From positions 1 through 18,699 of the forward strand of contig JBOFHT010000056.1 in assembly GCA_051649785.1 (NCBI GenBank): a stretch of DNA of 18,699 nt, read 5' to 3'. The notes under the pieces were generated by a model. It searched no databases. It saw only the letters and a list, made by a program, of their open reading frames with translations, and was not told where the DNA came from. Origin of the DNA: JBOFHT01 sp051649785. Its GTDB lineage: Archaea > Methanobacteriota > Methanobacteria > Methanobacteriales > Methanobacteriaceae. The position numbers and the translations under genes are program-made. Shown one piece after another: positions 7,265-15,070 of this stretch (within the stretch, counting starts at the first letter, position 1; every line of letters starts with the position of its first letter).

Positions 7265-7556
7265 AGATTACTAACTAATCCATTAACTATTGTGGGGACT
7301 ACATATATACTAATGATTTTACTCCTCAATTATATCTATTTTTTTGTTTTGGAATGTATTTTATGGTATATTTCCAATATTTATCCTATTTTTTGTAATT
7401 ACTTATAAAATACAACTACATTACTTATTTCACTATTAATTAATTTCTAATATTTTTTCTATTTTTAAATAGCAAAGTTAATATTAGTTTATAACTAACT
7501 CTTACTTAGTAAAACTATTTAATATCTAGTTTTTAATTAATTTCAGGGGTTATTTA
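7265..7556. other. A/T-rich intergenic region before the helicase-nuclease gene
   Basis: No credible coding frame is present. T-rich runs around 7329-7340 follow the small gene and may end its transcript. At the end, AGGGG (7545-7549) is a good ribosome-binding site for the ATG at 7557. Confidence 0.5.
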
Positions 7557-7640
7557 ATGTTGGATAATAAGAGTAATACTACTATTAATGGTAGTAATAA
7601 GGGTAATGCTAATGATTTTAGTACTAAATGGTTCAAATAG
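7557..7640 (+). other. Short ORF overlapping the 5' end of the helicase gene (frameshifted N-terminus or leader peptide)
   Basis: A 27-residue frame beginning MLDNKSNTTINGSNKGNAND has the best ribosome-binding site of the locus (AGGGG, 7 bases away) but stops at TAG 7638-7640, one frame off the helicase. Its Asn/Gly/Ser-rich composition resembles other low-complexity segments here, whereas the helicase frame over the same bases reads as improbable MVVIRVMLMILVL. A +1 shift near 7623-7632 would join STK to NGSNRSIINLDDDQ and give a sensible N-terminus. The alternative is a genuine leader ORF coupled to an internal start. Confidence 0.5.
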
Positions 7641-10600
7641 ATCTATAATTAATTTAGATGATGATCAAAGAGCTGCTGTTGAATATAATGGATTAAAACC
7701 ACTTCTTATTGAAGCATGTCCTGGTGCTGGTAAAACACGTGTTTTAACTGAAAGAGTTAAATTCCTTCTTAATAATAAAAAAATAGCTCCTGAATCTGTG
7801 CTTGTTATTACTTTTAGTAATAAATCCGCTAATGAACTTAAAGAACGCTTAATAAATAGTCCTGGGATTGACATTGATGATATAGAGAAAATGCAAGTTT
7901 CTACAATTCATTCCTTTTGTTACACTCTTTTAACTGAATATGGTACGGGTGGAATTACTATCCTTGATGAGGACTTGGCTGAAAGAACTAATATGTTCAT
8001 TCGCAAGCATATTTATGATTTAGGATTCCATTATGAATCATATATGTCTAAACGTGAAATTAAAAATGTTATTGAAAAGTTCAATGAATATGGTACTTTT
8101 AAAGTTGATAGTAAAGGATTAATTAATTACATTAAAACTAAATATCCTGTTAGTTTGGAATATAAGAAATTTATTAACTCTTGTATTGATGAGGCTAGTG
8201 AAAATAACAAATTTTTTTCTTTTCCTTATGAAAAAGTTAAGGGAGACACAGATTTAAATGAAAGTTGGTACAATGCAAAATATCTCCAAATAGCTAAAGC
8301 ATATTCTGAATATTTGGGGTTATTAGATATTAATGATAGTATTGATTTTGCACATCTTCAGATAAATGCTTTAAATCTTTTAAAAGAAACTAAAGGGATT
8401 TTAGATAAATTAAAATATAAAAATATTCTTGTTGATGAGTTTCAAGATACAGACCCTATTCAAATGGGGATTTTTGAGCTATTAATGAATAATGCGGAAT
8501 CATTTACTGTAGTTGGTGATGATGATCAAAGTATATATGGTTTTAGAGGTTCTAATATTGATTTTTTCACGGAATTTGAGAGTAATTATAATGCTAAAGT
8601 AATTCCACTTAAAACTAATTATCGTTCTTCTAATAATATTGTTGCCTTTACAGAAGAATTTATTAAAAATGATAGGCGTGAAGGCTCTAATAAAGTTTTA
8701 TCAGCTAATAATTATAATTATAATAATAAAAATAATTATAATCCAAACAATCCCAATACTAAAAGTAATAACCTTAGTGATGATAATAATGATAAAAATA
8801 ATAATTGTGGGGGCAATGTTTTTAGTATTATTAACTCAGATAAACCTAATGAAGCCGATAACTTAATTAAGGTGATTCTTGATTTAAAAGAAAATGGAAA
8901 AATTCAAGATTATAGTGATATAGCTATTCTTTTTAGATCTATTGGTGGAATGGGTAAAAGTAAGATTGAATCATTACTTAATGAATTTAAAAGAAATGAT
9001 ATTCCTTATTATATTCGTGGAAACCCTGATTTGATAAAGCAGGATGAAATAAAGATTATAATTGCATTAATTTATTATTTAATTGATTCAAGTAAAAATA
9101 ACCATATTTTAACATCTTGGGAAAAAGATTGGCTTAATTTAAAAATTTATAATCTTTTAGCTAAATATGGATTAATTTCTAATGAAACTGGGAACATATT
9201 ATCAACTATTTGGGAAAAATTTCAGCAAAATATTATTGATATGGAAAAAGTTGTTTATAAAGAATTTGAATGTAAAAATTCTAGAATAAGTACTTTTTCA
9301 GGTGTTTTTAAAAGAGGAGAATATATTTTAGTTGAAATATTTAATAGAGTTAAAAAACCAGTATTATCTGAAATAAATTTAAGTAGTTTAGGAATCAAAG
9401 AAGAAGATTTAGAGTTTTTTAATAAATTAAACAAAATTAAAAGTGAATTATCTATTAATGATAATAATAATTCTAATAGTAATTCTAAAGTTAGTGGAGG
9501 TAAAACCAATACTAATGACAATACCATTACTGATTATATTAAAGATTTTAATATGGATATTAGTGAGAAAACTGATTTAAACTACAATGTTACTTCTTTT
9601 AAAGAAGATGGTGCTTCATTATCATCTAATATTAATTTATTTATATCTAATTTAGACTCTTTAAATGAGGATTATGAGTCTTTAGTTTCTACTCTTAGCT
9701 CTTTAAAAAATGAATGTGAATCATTTATTTCTAAAACTAACTCTTTAATTTACCAATCTAATGTGAAAATTTCAAATGATATTTTAGAAGAAGAAAAGGA
9801 ATCAATTACTCTTTTAGGTGCATTTTATAAAATACTTGAAACTATGGGATATTTAAATGATGATTTTGTTTTAGCTGAAGAAAATAAAGAAACTCTTGAA
9901 AATTTAGCTATTTTAACAAATACTTTGTATAATTATGAGAATATTATTGATAAAAATGATTTTAAAGGATTATTCTACTTTTTATATCATAATCTTGAAA
10001 ATTACAGTTCTTCAGTTAGTGATGAAAAAAATGCTGTTCAAATTATGACAGTACATAAAGCAAAGGGATTAGAGTTTCCAGTTGTTATTTTAGCTAGCTT
10101 AGAAGATGATAAATTTCCAATGAAGTATAAAGAGAAAAGTGAAAATAAAAAGGGAATTTTTAATATGTACTATACTCCAAATGAATTTTTAGAGTATAGG
10201 GAGAATTTATCTGTTGGTGAAACTGAAGAAGAACATAATAATGAAGAAAAACGAGTAATTTATGTAGCTATGACTCGTGCGGAATCTATTTTAATTTTAT
10301 CTGCCATTGAAGATTTGCCTATGGTATTTAATGAAATGGATATTAAAATTGACAATCTTAACTTAGTAGATTTTGATAATTCTAATAATTTAGTTGATTT
10401 ACCTTATCTTAATATTAAAGGAGGTGAAAAAACAGCTGATCCTCTTGATTTAAGTTATACAAGTATTAATAACTATGATGGCTGCCCATTTAAGTATAAT
10501 TTACTTTATAATTTTAGCTTTAAAATCTCAGACTCTCAAGATATTAGTTATGGGGTAGTTGTTCACGAAGCATTAGATAAAATTCATAAACTTGCTTTAA

Positions 10601-11133
10601 ATTCTACTTTAACTAATGAGGATGTTAAACAAATAGCTATTAACACTCTTAATAATTATTTATCTACTATTGATAAAGAAGACTATGATTTATTAATAGA
10701 AAATGTTTTAGCTTACTGGGATAAATTAGGTAAGGATTTAGATATTATTGGCTCTGAGATTCCATTTTCAATAAGAAAAGAAAAATATAATTTATCGGGT
10801 AAAATTGATCTTATTTATAAGAAAGATGGAGGTATTGGTATTATTGACTTTAAAAACAGTGATAAACTTAATGAATTTAGTGCTACTAAACAATTAATTA
10901 CCTATATTTTAGCTTTAGCTGATAAAAAAGGATATAAAGATTATAAAGTTAATGAGATTGCAGTTTATACCTTAAAAACTAATAAACTCCATATAATTAA
11001 CTTTGATGATAGTTTGATTAATAAAATTAGTACTAATATTGATAAAACTGCAGACAGTATTTTAAGCTGTGATTTTTCTAAAAAAGAAAGTAATTTTTGT
11101 GAGTTCTGTGATTTTGAGTTTATTTGTAGATAA
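7588..11133 (+). CDS. UvrD-type DNA helicase fused to a RecB/AddB-type nuclease
   Basis: This superfamily 1A ATP-dependent DNA helicase has a nuclease tail, the AddA-like layout used for processing DNA breaks. Residues are numbered from 7588. Q motif LDDDQRAAV is near 23-31, Walker A ACPGAGKT at 43-50, and Walker B VDEFQDTDP at 282-290. VVGDDDQSIYGFRGS is near 308-323, NYRSS near 344-348, VHKAKGLEFPVVILA near 821-835, and VIYVAMTRAE near 890-899. The C-terminal nuclease has H993, D1074 in GKIDLIY, D1087-x-K1089 in IIDFKNS and the QLITYILAL helix. C966, C1171, C1174 and C1180 give a C...C-x2-C-x5-C set that likely binds a 4Fe-4S cluster, as in AddB/Cas4 nucleases. Asn-rich inserts lie near 373-411 and 626-650, and a coiled-coil-like stretch near 680-730. 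The true start is uncertain: 7557 by frameshift, or an internal ATG such as 7612. Confidence 0.9.
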   Translation: MVVIRVMLMILVLNGSNRSIINLDDDQRAAVEYNGLKPLLIEACPGAGKTRVLTERVKFLLNNKKIAPESVLVITFSNKSANELKERLINSPGIDIDDIEKMQVSTIHSFCYTLLTEYGTGGITILDEDLAERTNMFIRKHIYDLGFHYESYMSKREIKNVIEKFNEYGTFKVDSKGLINYIKTKYPVSLEYKKFINSCIDEASENNKFFSFPYEKVKGDTDLNESWYNAKYLQIAKAYSEYLGLLDINDSIDFAHLQINALNLLKETKGILDKLKYKNILVDEFQDTDPIQMGIFELLMNNAESFTVVGDDDQSIYGFRGSNIDFFTEFESNYNAKVIPLKTNYRSSNNIVAFTEEFIKNDRREGSNKVLSANNYNYNNKNNYNPNNPNTKSNNLSDDNNDKNNNCGGNVFSIINSDKPNEADNLIKVILDLKENGKIQDYSDIAILFRSIGGMGKSKIESLLNEFKRNDIPYYIRGNPDLIKQDEIKIIIALIYYLIDSSKNNHILTSWEKDWLNLKIYNLLAKYGLISNETGNILSTIWEKFQQNIIDMEKVVYKEFECKNSRISTFSGVFKRGEYILVEIFNRVKKPVLSEINLSSLGIKEEDLEFFNKLNKIKSELSINDNNNSNSNSKVSGGKTNTNDNTITDYIKDFNMDISEKTDLNYNVTSFKEDGASLSSNINLFISNLDSLNEDYESLVSTLSSLKNECESFISKTNSLIYQSNVKISNDILEEEKESITLLGAFYKILETMGYLNDDFVLAEENKETLENLAILTNTLYNYENIIDKNDFKGLFYFLYHNLENYSSSVSDEKNAVQIMTVHKAKGLEFPVVILASLEDDKFPMKYKEKSENKKGIFNMYYTPNEFLEYRENLSVGETEEEHNNEEKRVIYVAMTRAESILILSAIEDLPMVFNEMDIKIDNLNLVDFDNSNNLVDLPYLNIKGGEKTADPLDLSYTSINNYDGCPFKYNLLYNFSFKISDSQDISYGVVVHEALDKIHKLALNSTLTNEDVKQIAINTLNNYLSTIDKEDYDLLIENVLAYWDKLGKDLDIIGSEIPFSIRKEKYNLSGKIDLIYKKDGGIGIIDFKNSDKLNEFSATKQLITYILALADKKGYKDYKVNEIAVYTLKTNKLHIINFDDSLINKISTNIDKTADSILSCDFSKKESNFCEFCDFEFICR

Positions 11134-11208
11134 TTATTTTCCAAATAAATCATTTTATTTATCTTAAAGTTTAATCTATAATTGTCTATGATTTAAGGAG
11201 TTTGTCTA

Positions 11209-13197
11209 ATGGAATTTTGTGAAAGTTGTGGTATGCTAAAAAAGCGTTGTAGATGTAATGACCCTAAGTTTAATAAGCTTGCAGTGAAAAAGACTCCTAA
11301 TAATAGGATTAATAAAACTAAAACTAAGGTTAAATCTAAAGGAAATAGTTTTGTTTATAGGCCTATTAATAAAAATAATAATATTAAATCTAATATTTTG
11401 CCTAATGAGGATAACAATAATACTAAGGGTAGTTTTAATAATGAATCTAATTCATATAATGTTTCTAATGGTTTTAATTCTCATTTAAGAGAAACAAAGT
11501 CTGAAAGACTTAAAAAAGAATATCCTAATATTAACAATAATATCATTGATAAGTTTCCATTTGAAAATCCTCGTGAAGGGCAATTTGAGATAATTCAAGA
11601 GATTTATGATGCTATTAATAAAGGATACAAATATATTGTTTTAGAAGCTGGAACTGGAACTGGTAAATCTGTTATTGCAGCTACTTTAGCTAGGATGCAT
11701 GCTGATGCATTTATTTTTACAATGACTAAGCAACTACAAGAGCAATATATACATGATTTTGGTGAATATGGATTTAATTTAGTTAAAGGTAGGCAGAATT
11801 TTCAATGTAAAGATAAGTTAACCTACTCTTCTAATAATAAAGATAATAACTATTATAAAGGGACTTGTACTGAAAGGTATGGATTTTCCTGTGATTTTAA
11901 ATTTACACAAGGAACTAGTGAAAATGAGGATTCTCTGGGCCATGCTTTTAGAAATAATTTTTGGAAGTCTAGTAATCACTGTAGCTATCTTGAACAAAAA
12001 GCTGAAGGAGTTAATTCAGATATTGTTGTAACTAATTATGATTATGGTTTTTTAGAACTTAATTATGTCCAGGACTTTATAAACCGAGAGATTATGATTC
12101 TTGATGAGGCACATAATCTTGAAAATAAAATTATGAACTTATTTGAACTTGAATTAGTTAGAAGTGAATTAGAACATGATATTAAGCTAAAAGTTATTAA
12201 TGATGAAATTGTTAATATGAAATCAATAGGATATGAATCTTGGTTAAGCTTTGTTAAAGATGTAGCTAATAGATATTCTAAGGAATCTAAAAAATTAAAA
12301 GTTAAATTAGAGACTAAACAAAGTAAAAGAGCTAAACTTGAAACTGAAGAATTAATATCTAAAATTGATAAATTAGTTGATGAATATGATTTATTTGTAA
12401 AACATGTTAAAAAAGATCCTATGAACTGGATAATGGTATATGATAATGAATCTATTAAATTTAAGCCAATTATGGTTAATAAATATGTTAAAGACAGTTT
12501 CTTAAAATATGCAGATATTTGTGTATTTATGAGTGCAACAATTTTAGATTATAAGAAATTTACACGATGGTTAGGGCTTGATGAAAAAGAAGTTTATTAT
12601 AAACATGTTAAAACTCCATTTTTAGCTGAAAAACGTCCAATTGAAGCAATTAATACTGTGGATATGAAATATGATAAATTAAAAAGAAATGCTCCTAAAA
12701 CATTAGATATTATTAATGAAATTTTAGAAAGGCATAAAAATGATAAAGGTTTAATTCATACTACCAGTTATAAATGTAAAGATTATTTAATAAAGAATTT
12801 AAGAAGTTCTCGTTTAATTTCACATGATTCCCAAAATAGAGTTAGCATATTAAATAAATTTGAAAAAAGTAATAGGCCTCTTGTACTTTTAAGTCCATCA
12901 ATGGGAGAAGGTGTTGATTTACCTTATGATAAATGTAGATTCCAGATTATTTATAAAATTCCCTTCCCACCTCTTAAAGATGAGCAGATTGATAAAAGGA
13001 AGAAAAAAGATCAATCCTGGTATGCTTATCAAACTGTTATGGGATTAGTTCAAAGTTATGGGCGTGGAATGAGAGCCGAAGACGATCATTGTTATACATA
13101 TGTTATTGATGAACGCTTAAGGTTTTTTGTTGAAAAAAGCCCTATTTATAGACGATTGGTTCCTGAGTTTTTTAAAGAAGCTATTAGATATGATTGA
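11209..13197 (+). CDS. XPD/DinG-type Fe-S DNA helicase with N-terminal zinc-ribbon-like motif
   Basis: This 662-residue superfamily 2 helicase is of the XPD/Rad3/DinG type, which unwinds DNA 5'-to-3' in repair and replication-fork processing. Walker A EAGTGTGKS is at 146-154 and the DEAH box at 299-302. Four cysteines between them (C200, C220, C228, C258) are placed as in the 4Fe-4S domain of XPD. Later motifs are MSATILD near 445, SPSMGEGVDLP near 565 and QSYGRGMR at 615-622. The N-terminus has C4-x2-C7...C14-x-C16, a compact zinc-ribbon-like motif, followed by about 90 residues of Lys/Asn-rich linker before the helicase core (FENPREGQFEIIQ). That extension is unusual for the family. AAGGAG lies 9 bases before the ATG. 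The gene follows the helicase-nuclease by 75 bases, suggesting a repair operon. Confidence 0.9.
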   Translation: MEFCESCGMLKKRCRCNDPKFNKLAVKKTPNNRINKTKTKVKSKGNSFVYRPINKNNNIKSNILPNEDNNNTKGSFNNESNSYNVSNGFNSHLRETKSERLKKEYPNINNNIIDKFPFENPREGQFEIIQEIYDAINKGYKYIVLEAGTGTGKSVIAATLARMHADAFIFTMTKQLQEQYIHDFGEYGFNLVKGRQNFQCKDKLTYSSNNKDNNYYKGTCTERYGFSCDFKFTQGTSENEDSLGHAFRNNFWKSSNHCSYLEQKAEGVNSDIVVTNYDYGFLELNYVQDFINREIMILDEAHNLENKIMNLFELELVRSELEHDIKLKVINDEIVNMKSIGYESWLSFVKDVANRYSKESKKLKVKLETKQSKRAKLETEELISKIDKLVDEYDLFVKHVKKDPMNWIMVYDNESIKFKPIMVNKYVKDSFLKYADICVFMSATILDYKKFTRWLGLDEKEVYYKHVKTPFLAEKRPIEAINTVDMKYDKLKRNAPKTLDIINEILERHKNDKGLIHTTSYKCKDYLIKNLRSSRLISHDSQNRVSILNKFEKSNRPLVLLSPSMGEGVDLPYDKCRFQIIYKIPFPPLKDEQIDKRKKKDQSWYAYQTVMGLVQSYGRGMRAEDDHCYTYVIDERLRFFVEKSPIYRRLVPEFFKEAIRYD

Positions 13198-13399
13198 TTA
13201 ATCGTACTAAATTAAATTATATATTTATAATATTTTGGACTAGTATTTTATTATAAATAATTAAAATTTAGATATAATAATTTCACTATTCTGAAATTAA
13301 AAAATAGATATTATTTTAAATATAGTTTTCTTACTAATTCTTTACAGCAATTAATCCATTAAGAAAGTATTTTATTTAATTTAAAAAAAAGGAATATAT

Positions 13400-13418
13400 A
13401 GAAAGCAATATGCTTTCT
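13400..13418. terminator. Hairpin terminator between convergent genes
   Basis: AGAAAGC (13400-13406) and GCTTTCT (13412-13418) form a perfect 7-bp stem with loop AATAT. Read from the minus strand it is followed by a run of eight T, and read from the plus strand by TTTTTTATTATTTTT. It lies beyond the 3' ends of the DinG-like gene (+) and the PKD protein gene (-), so it can serve both. Confidence 0.6.
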
Positions 13419-13442
13419 TATTAAAAAAGTTTTTTATTATTT

Positions 13443-14309
13443 TTATACAAAGCTAATTAAATTTGCTGCTCTACTGATTTGACTTACTTTATTTGAATAA
13501 TCAAGTTTAATATTTTTTACGAGTTTTGCATATTTTTTAGGGATGCTAAAGTATATTCTTACAGTAGTAGATTTTCCTGATTTTAAATATTTGACTGTTT
13601 TAGTTTTAGTAAATTTTTTTAATTTAGTATAAACCTTTCCAAATTTAGTAGGGTTTTGATACCATATTCCTATTTTACTAGCTTTAGCACTTAAAAATCC
13701 TATATTTGTTACTTTCACATCTAAGTAGTTAATATTTCTTTTTTTGTAATCATTATAATTTGTGTAACCTGAAGTAATTTTGCTTATAGTGAGTTGAGGT
13801 TTACTTGAAACATATATTAAATATTCTTTAACAGCATTTTCTACAGTTCCATTACTACTCATACCTAGATATGATCCATTTGTAAAAGTTGCATTTAGAT
13901 AAACAGTAACTTTATACCATCCTGCTTTTTTATAGGTGTGGGTTACCCAACCAGTACTTCTTATTTTAGTACCATCTCCAAAGTTTATATATGCATTTTT
14001 AACTTTAGATCCAGATATTATTATAGGTCCTGCTGCGTTTGCTTTATATTTGATTTTAGAGTTTCTAGGAACTTGAGCAGTATAGTTTTCGTATTTTTTA
14101 TATTTTGCGGGTATTTTATTTTTTTCAATAGAAAAAACATTTTTATTAGCAATTAAATTTGCATATTCATTACTTGCATTGTCCTTTTCACTAGTTATAA
14201 ATATGCCTTCCTGTCCAATATTTATATATGCAAAGCTTGCAGATATTGAACAAAATGTAAGGAAAGCAATTAGAATTATGAAAATTCCAACTTTTTTATT
14301 AAAATTCAA
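13443..14309 (-). CDS. Exported PKD-domain surface protein
   Basis: The protein has 288 residues. The N-terminus MNFNKKVGIFIILIAFLTFC with SASFA is a typical signal peptide, cleaved near residue 27, so the protein is exported. A PKD-type beta-sandwich domain lies at about residues 85-170, shown by INFGDGTK, THTYKKAGWYKVTVYL and a following strand. The C-terminal third (ISKITSGYTN, LDVKVTNIGFLSAKASKIGI, SGKSTTVRIYFSIP) resembles a CARDB-like beta domain. Such domains are common in cell-surface and adhesin-like proteins of gut methanogens, and binding or structural roles are likely. No transmembrane anchor is seen after the signal peptide, so it may be secreted or wall-associated. The start is a TTG preceded at 6 bases by AAGGGTGA. 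It is monocistronic by position. Confidence 0.8.
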   Translation of the reverse strand: MNFNKKVGIFIILIAFLTFCSISASFAYINIGQEGIFITSEKDNASNEYANLIANKNVFSIEKNKIPAKYKKYENYTAQVPRNSKIKYKANAAGPIIISGSKVKNAYINFGDGTKIRSTGWVTHTYKKAGWYKVTVYLNATFTNGSYLGMSSNGTVENAVKEYLIYVSSKPQLTISKITSGYTNYNDYKKRNINYLDVKVTNIGFLSAKASKIGIWYQNPTKFGKVYTKLKKFTKTKTVKYLKSGKSTTVRIYFSIPKKYAKLVKNIKLDYSNKVSQISRAANLISFV

Positions 14310-14360
14310 ATTTATTCACCCTTTTCTGATTATAAACTATTATATTCATATATATTAATT

Positions 14361-14371
14361 AATTATATATC
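14361..14371 (-). promoter_or_regulatory. Possible TATA box of the PKD protein gene
   Basis: On the minus strand AAAAAGATATATAATT gives a purine-rich BRE-like stretch followed by a TATA box, about 57 bases before the TTG. Archaeal initiation some 25 bases downstream would leave a leader of about 30 bases that includes the ribosome-binding site. This is judged by motif and spacing only. Confidence 0.35.
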
Positions 14372-14494
14372 TTTTTCCTGGTTATTAAATGTTTGTACTA
14401 ATTGCACTTCTATCAATTTAAAGATTTTTTAAAGTAAATTTGTATAAAGATTCAAAAAATTATTCAGAATATTTATAATTAATTTATTAAATAA

Positions 14495-14605
14495 TATACA
14501 GAAGAAAAATTTCTTGTTAATATTGGCTGTGATAGTGGTATTGATGCTTTTATTGATGAGATTCTCGCTGGCTTTGATAATAATTTAAGAGATGAATATG
14601 AATAA
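14495..14605 (+). pseudogene. C-terminal remnant of an unidentified gene
   Basis: A frame open from 14495 to the TAA at 14603-14605 reads TEEKFLVNIGCDSGIDAF followed by an acidic helix ending NNLRDEYE. Codon choice and composition look like a real protein, but there is no start codon or ribosome-binding site and an in-frame stop lies directly upstream at 14492-14494. I do not recognise the family. It is most likely the tail of a gene whose 5' part has been lost. Confidence 0.4.
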
Positions 14606-14612
14606 CTAGGAG

Positions 14613-14643
14613 AATTATTTAAGTAGCTTTTTTTTAAATAATT
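14613..14643. terminator. 10-bp inverted repeat at the end of the RecX-like operon
   Basis: AATTATTTAA (14613-14622) and TTAAATAATT (14634-14643) form a perfect 10-bp stem around an 11-base loop. It lies 19 bases past the last minus-strand gene stop and just after the plus-strand gene remnant, a suitable place for a terminator. Confidence 0.45.
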
Positions 14644-14662
14644 ACATCCTCATATTATTATT

Positions 14663-15055
14663 TTAATTAAGTTCTTTCCATTTTGCATCTGCAGCTTCTT
14701 TAAGTGTTTTTATAGTCCATATTTGACCTATTTCTAAATCTAGCTCTTCAGCTATAATTTTAGTCATTCCTACTGCAAACTTTTCTCTTAAGAATATACT
14801 TACTCGTTCAGGATCTTGTTGAGGTTCTATTTTACTTATCCTTCCTTCTACATTTTTACCTAATGGTTTTTTGGCCTCTTTCCAAGCGTCTTTTTCAATT
14901 TTTTCTAATTCTCCTTTAGTCCATTCATCGCCTTCTTCTAACCCTAAATCTTCAGCTATACTTTTTTTCATTCCTACTGCAAATTCATCATCAATATAAA
15001 TACTTACTCGTTCGGAATTACTTTGCTGTGGACTTATTTTTGTTATTTTTGCCAT
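14663..15055 (-). CDS. RecX N-terminal-like module protein, 2 modules
   Basis: The 130-residue protein consists of two tandem copies of a roughly 60-residue module: residues 1-60, starting MAKITKISPQQ, and about 68-130, starting RISKIEPQQ. Each module runs 'ITKI.PQ....RVSI.LD..FAVG..K.IAE.L.LE.GQ.WT...L', meaning two or three beta strands followed by helices. This pattern matches the N-terminal segment of bacterial RecX proteins of low-G+C Gram-positives, but the RecX three-helix core that binds RecA is absent. RecX proper modulates RecA filaments; whether this protein touches RadA, DNA or anything else is unknown. It is the last gene of a three-gene operon, 15 bases behind the preceding gene, with a weak GTGAT ribosome-binding site. 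Confidence 0.75.
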   Translation of the reverse strand: MAKITKISPQQSNSERVSIYIDDEFAVGMKKSIAEDLGLEEGDEWTKGELEKIEKDAWKEAKKPLGKNVEGRISKIEPQQDPERVSIFLREKFAVGMTKIIAEELDLEIGQIWTIKTLKEAADAKWKELN

Positions 15056-15070
15056 TTTATCACATTTTTA

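Noticed and set aside
8639..8866. 75-codon Ile-rich frame within the helicase-nuclease gene
   Set aside because: It is the +1 reading of an Asn-rich codon tract inside an intact gene.
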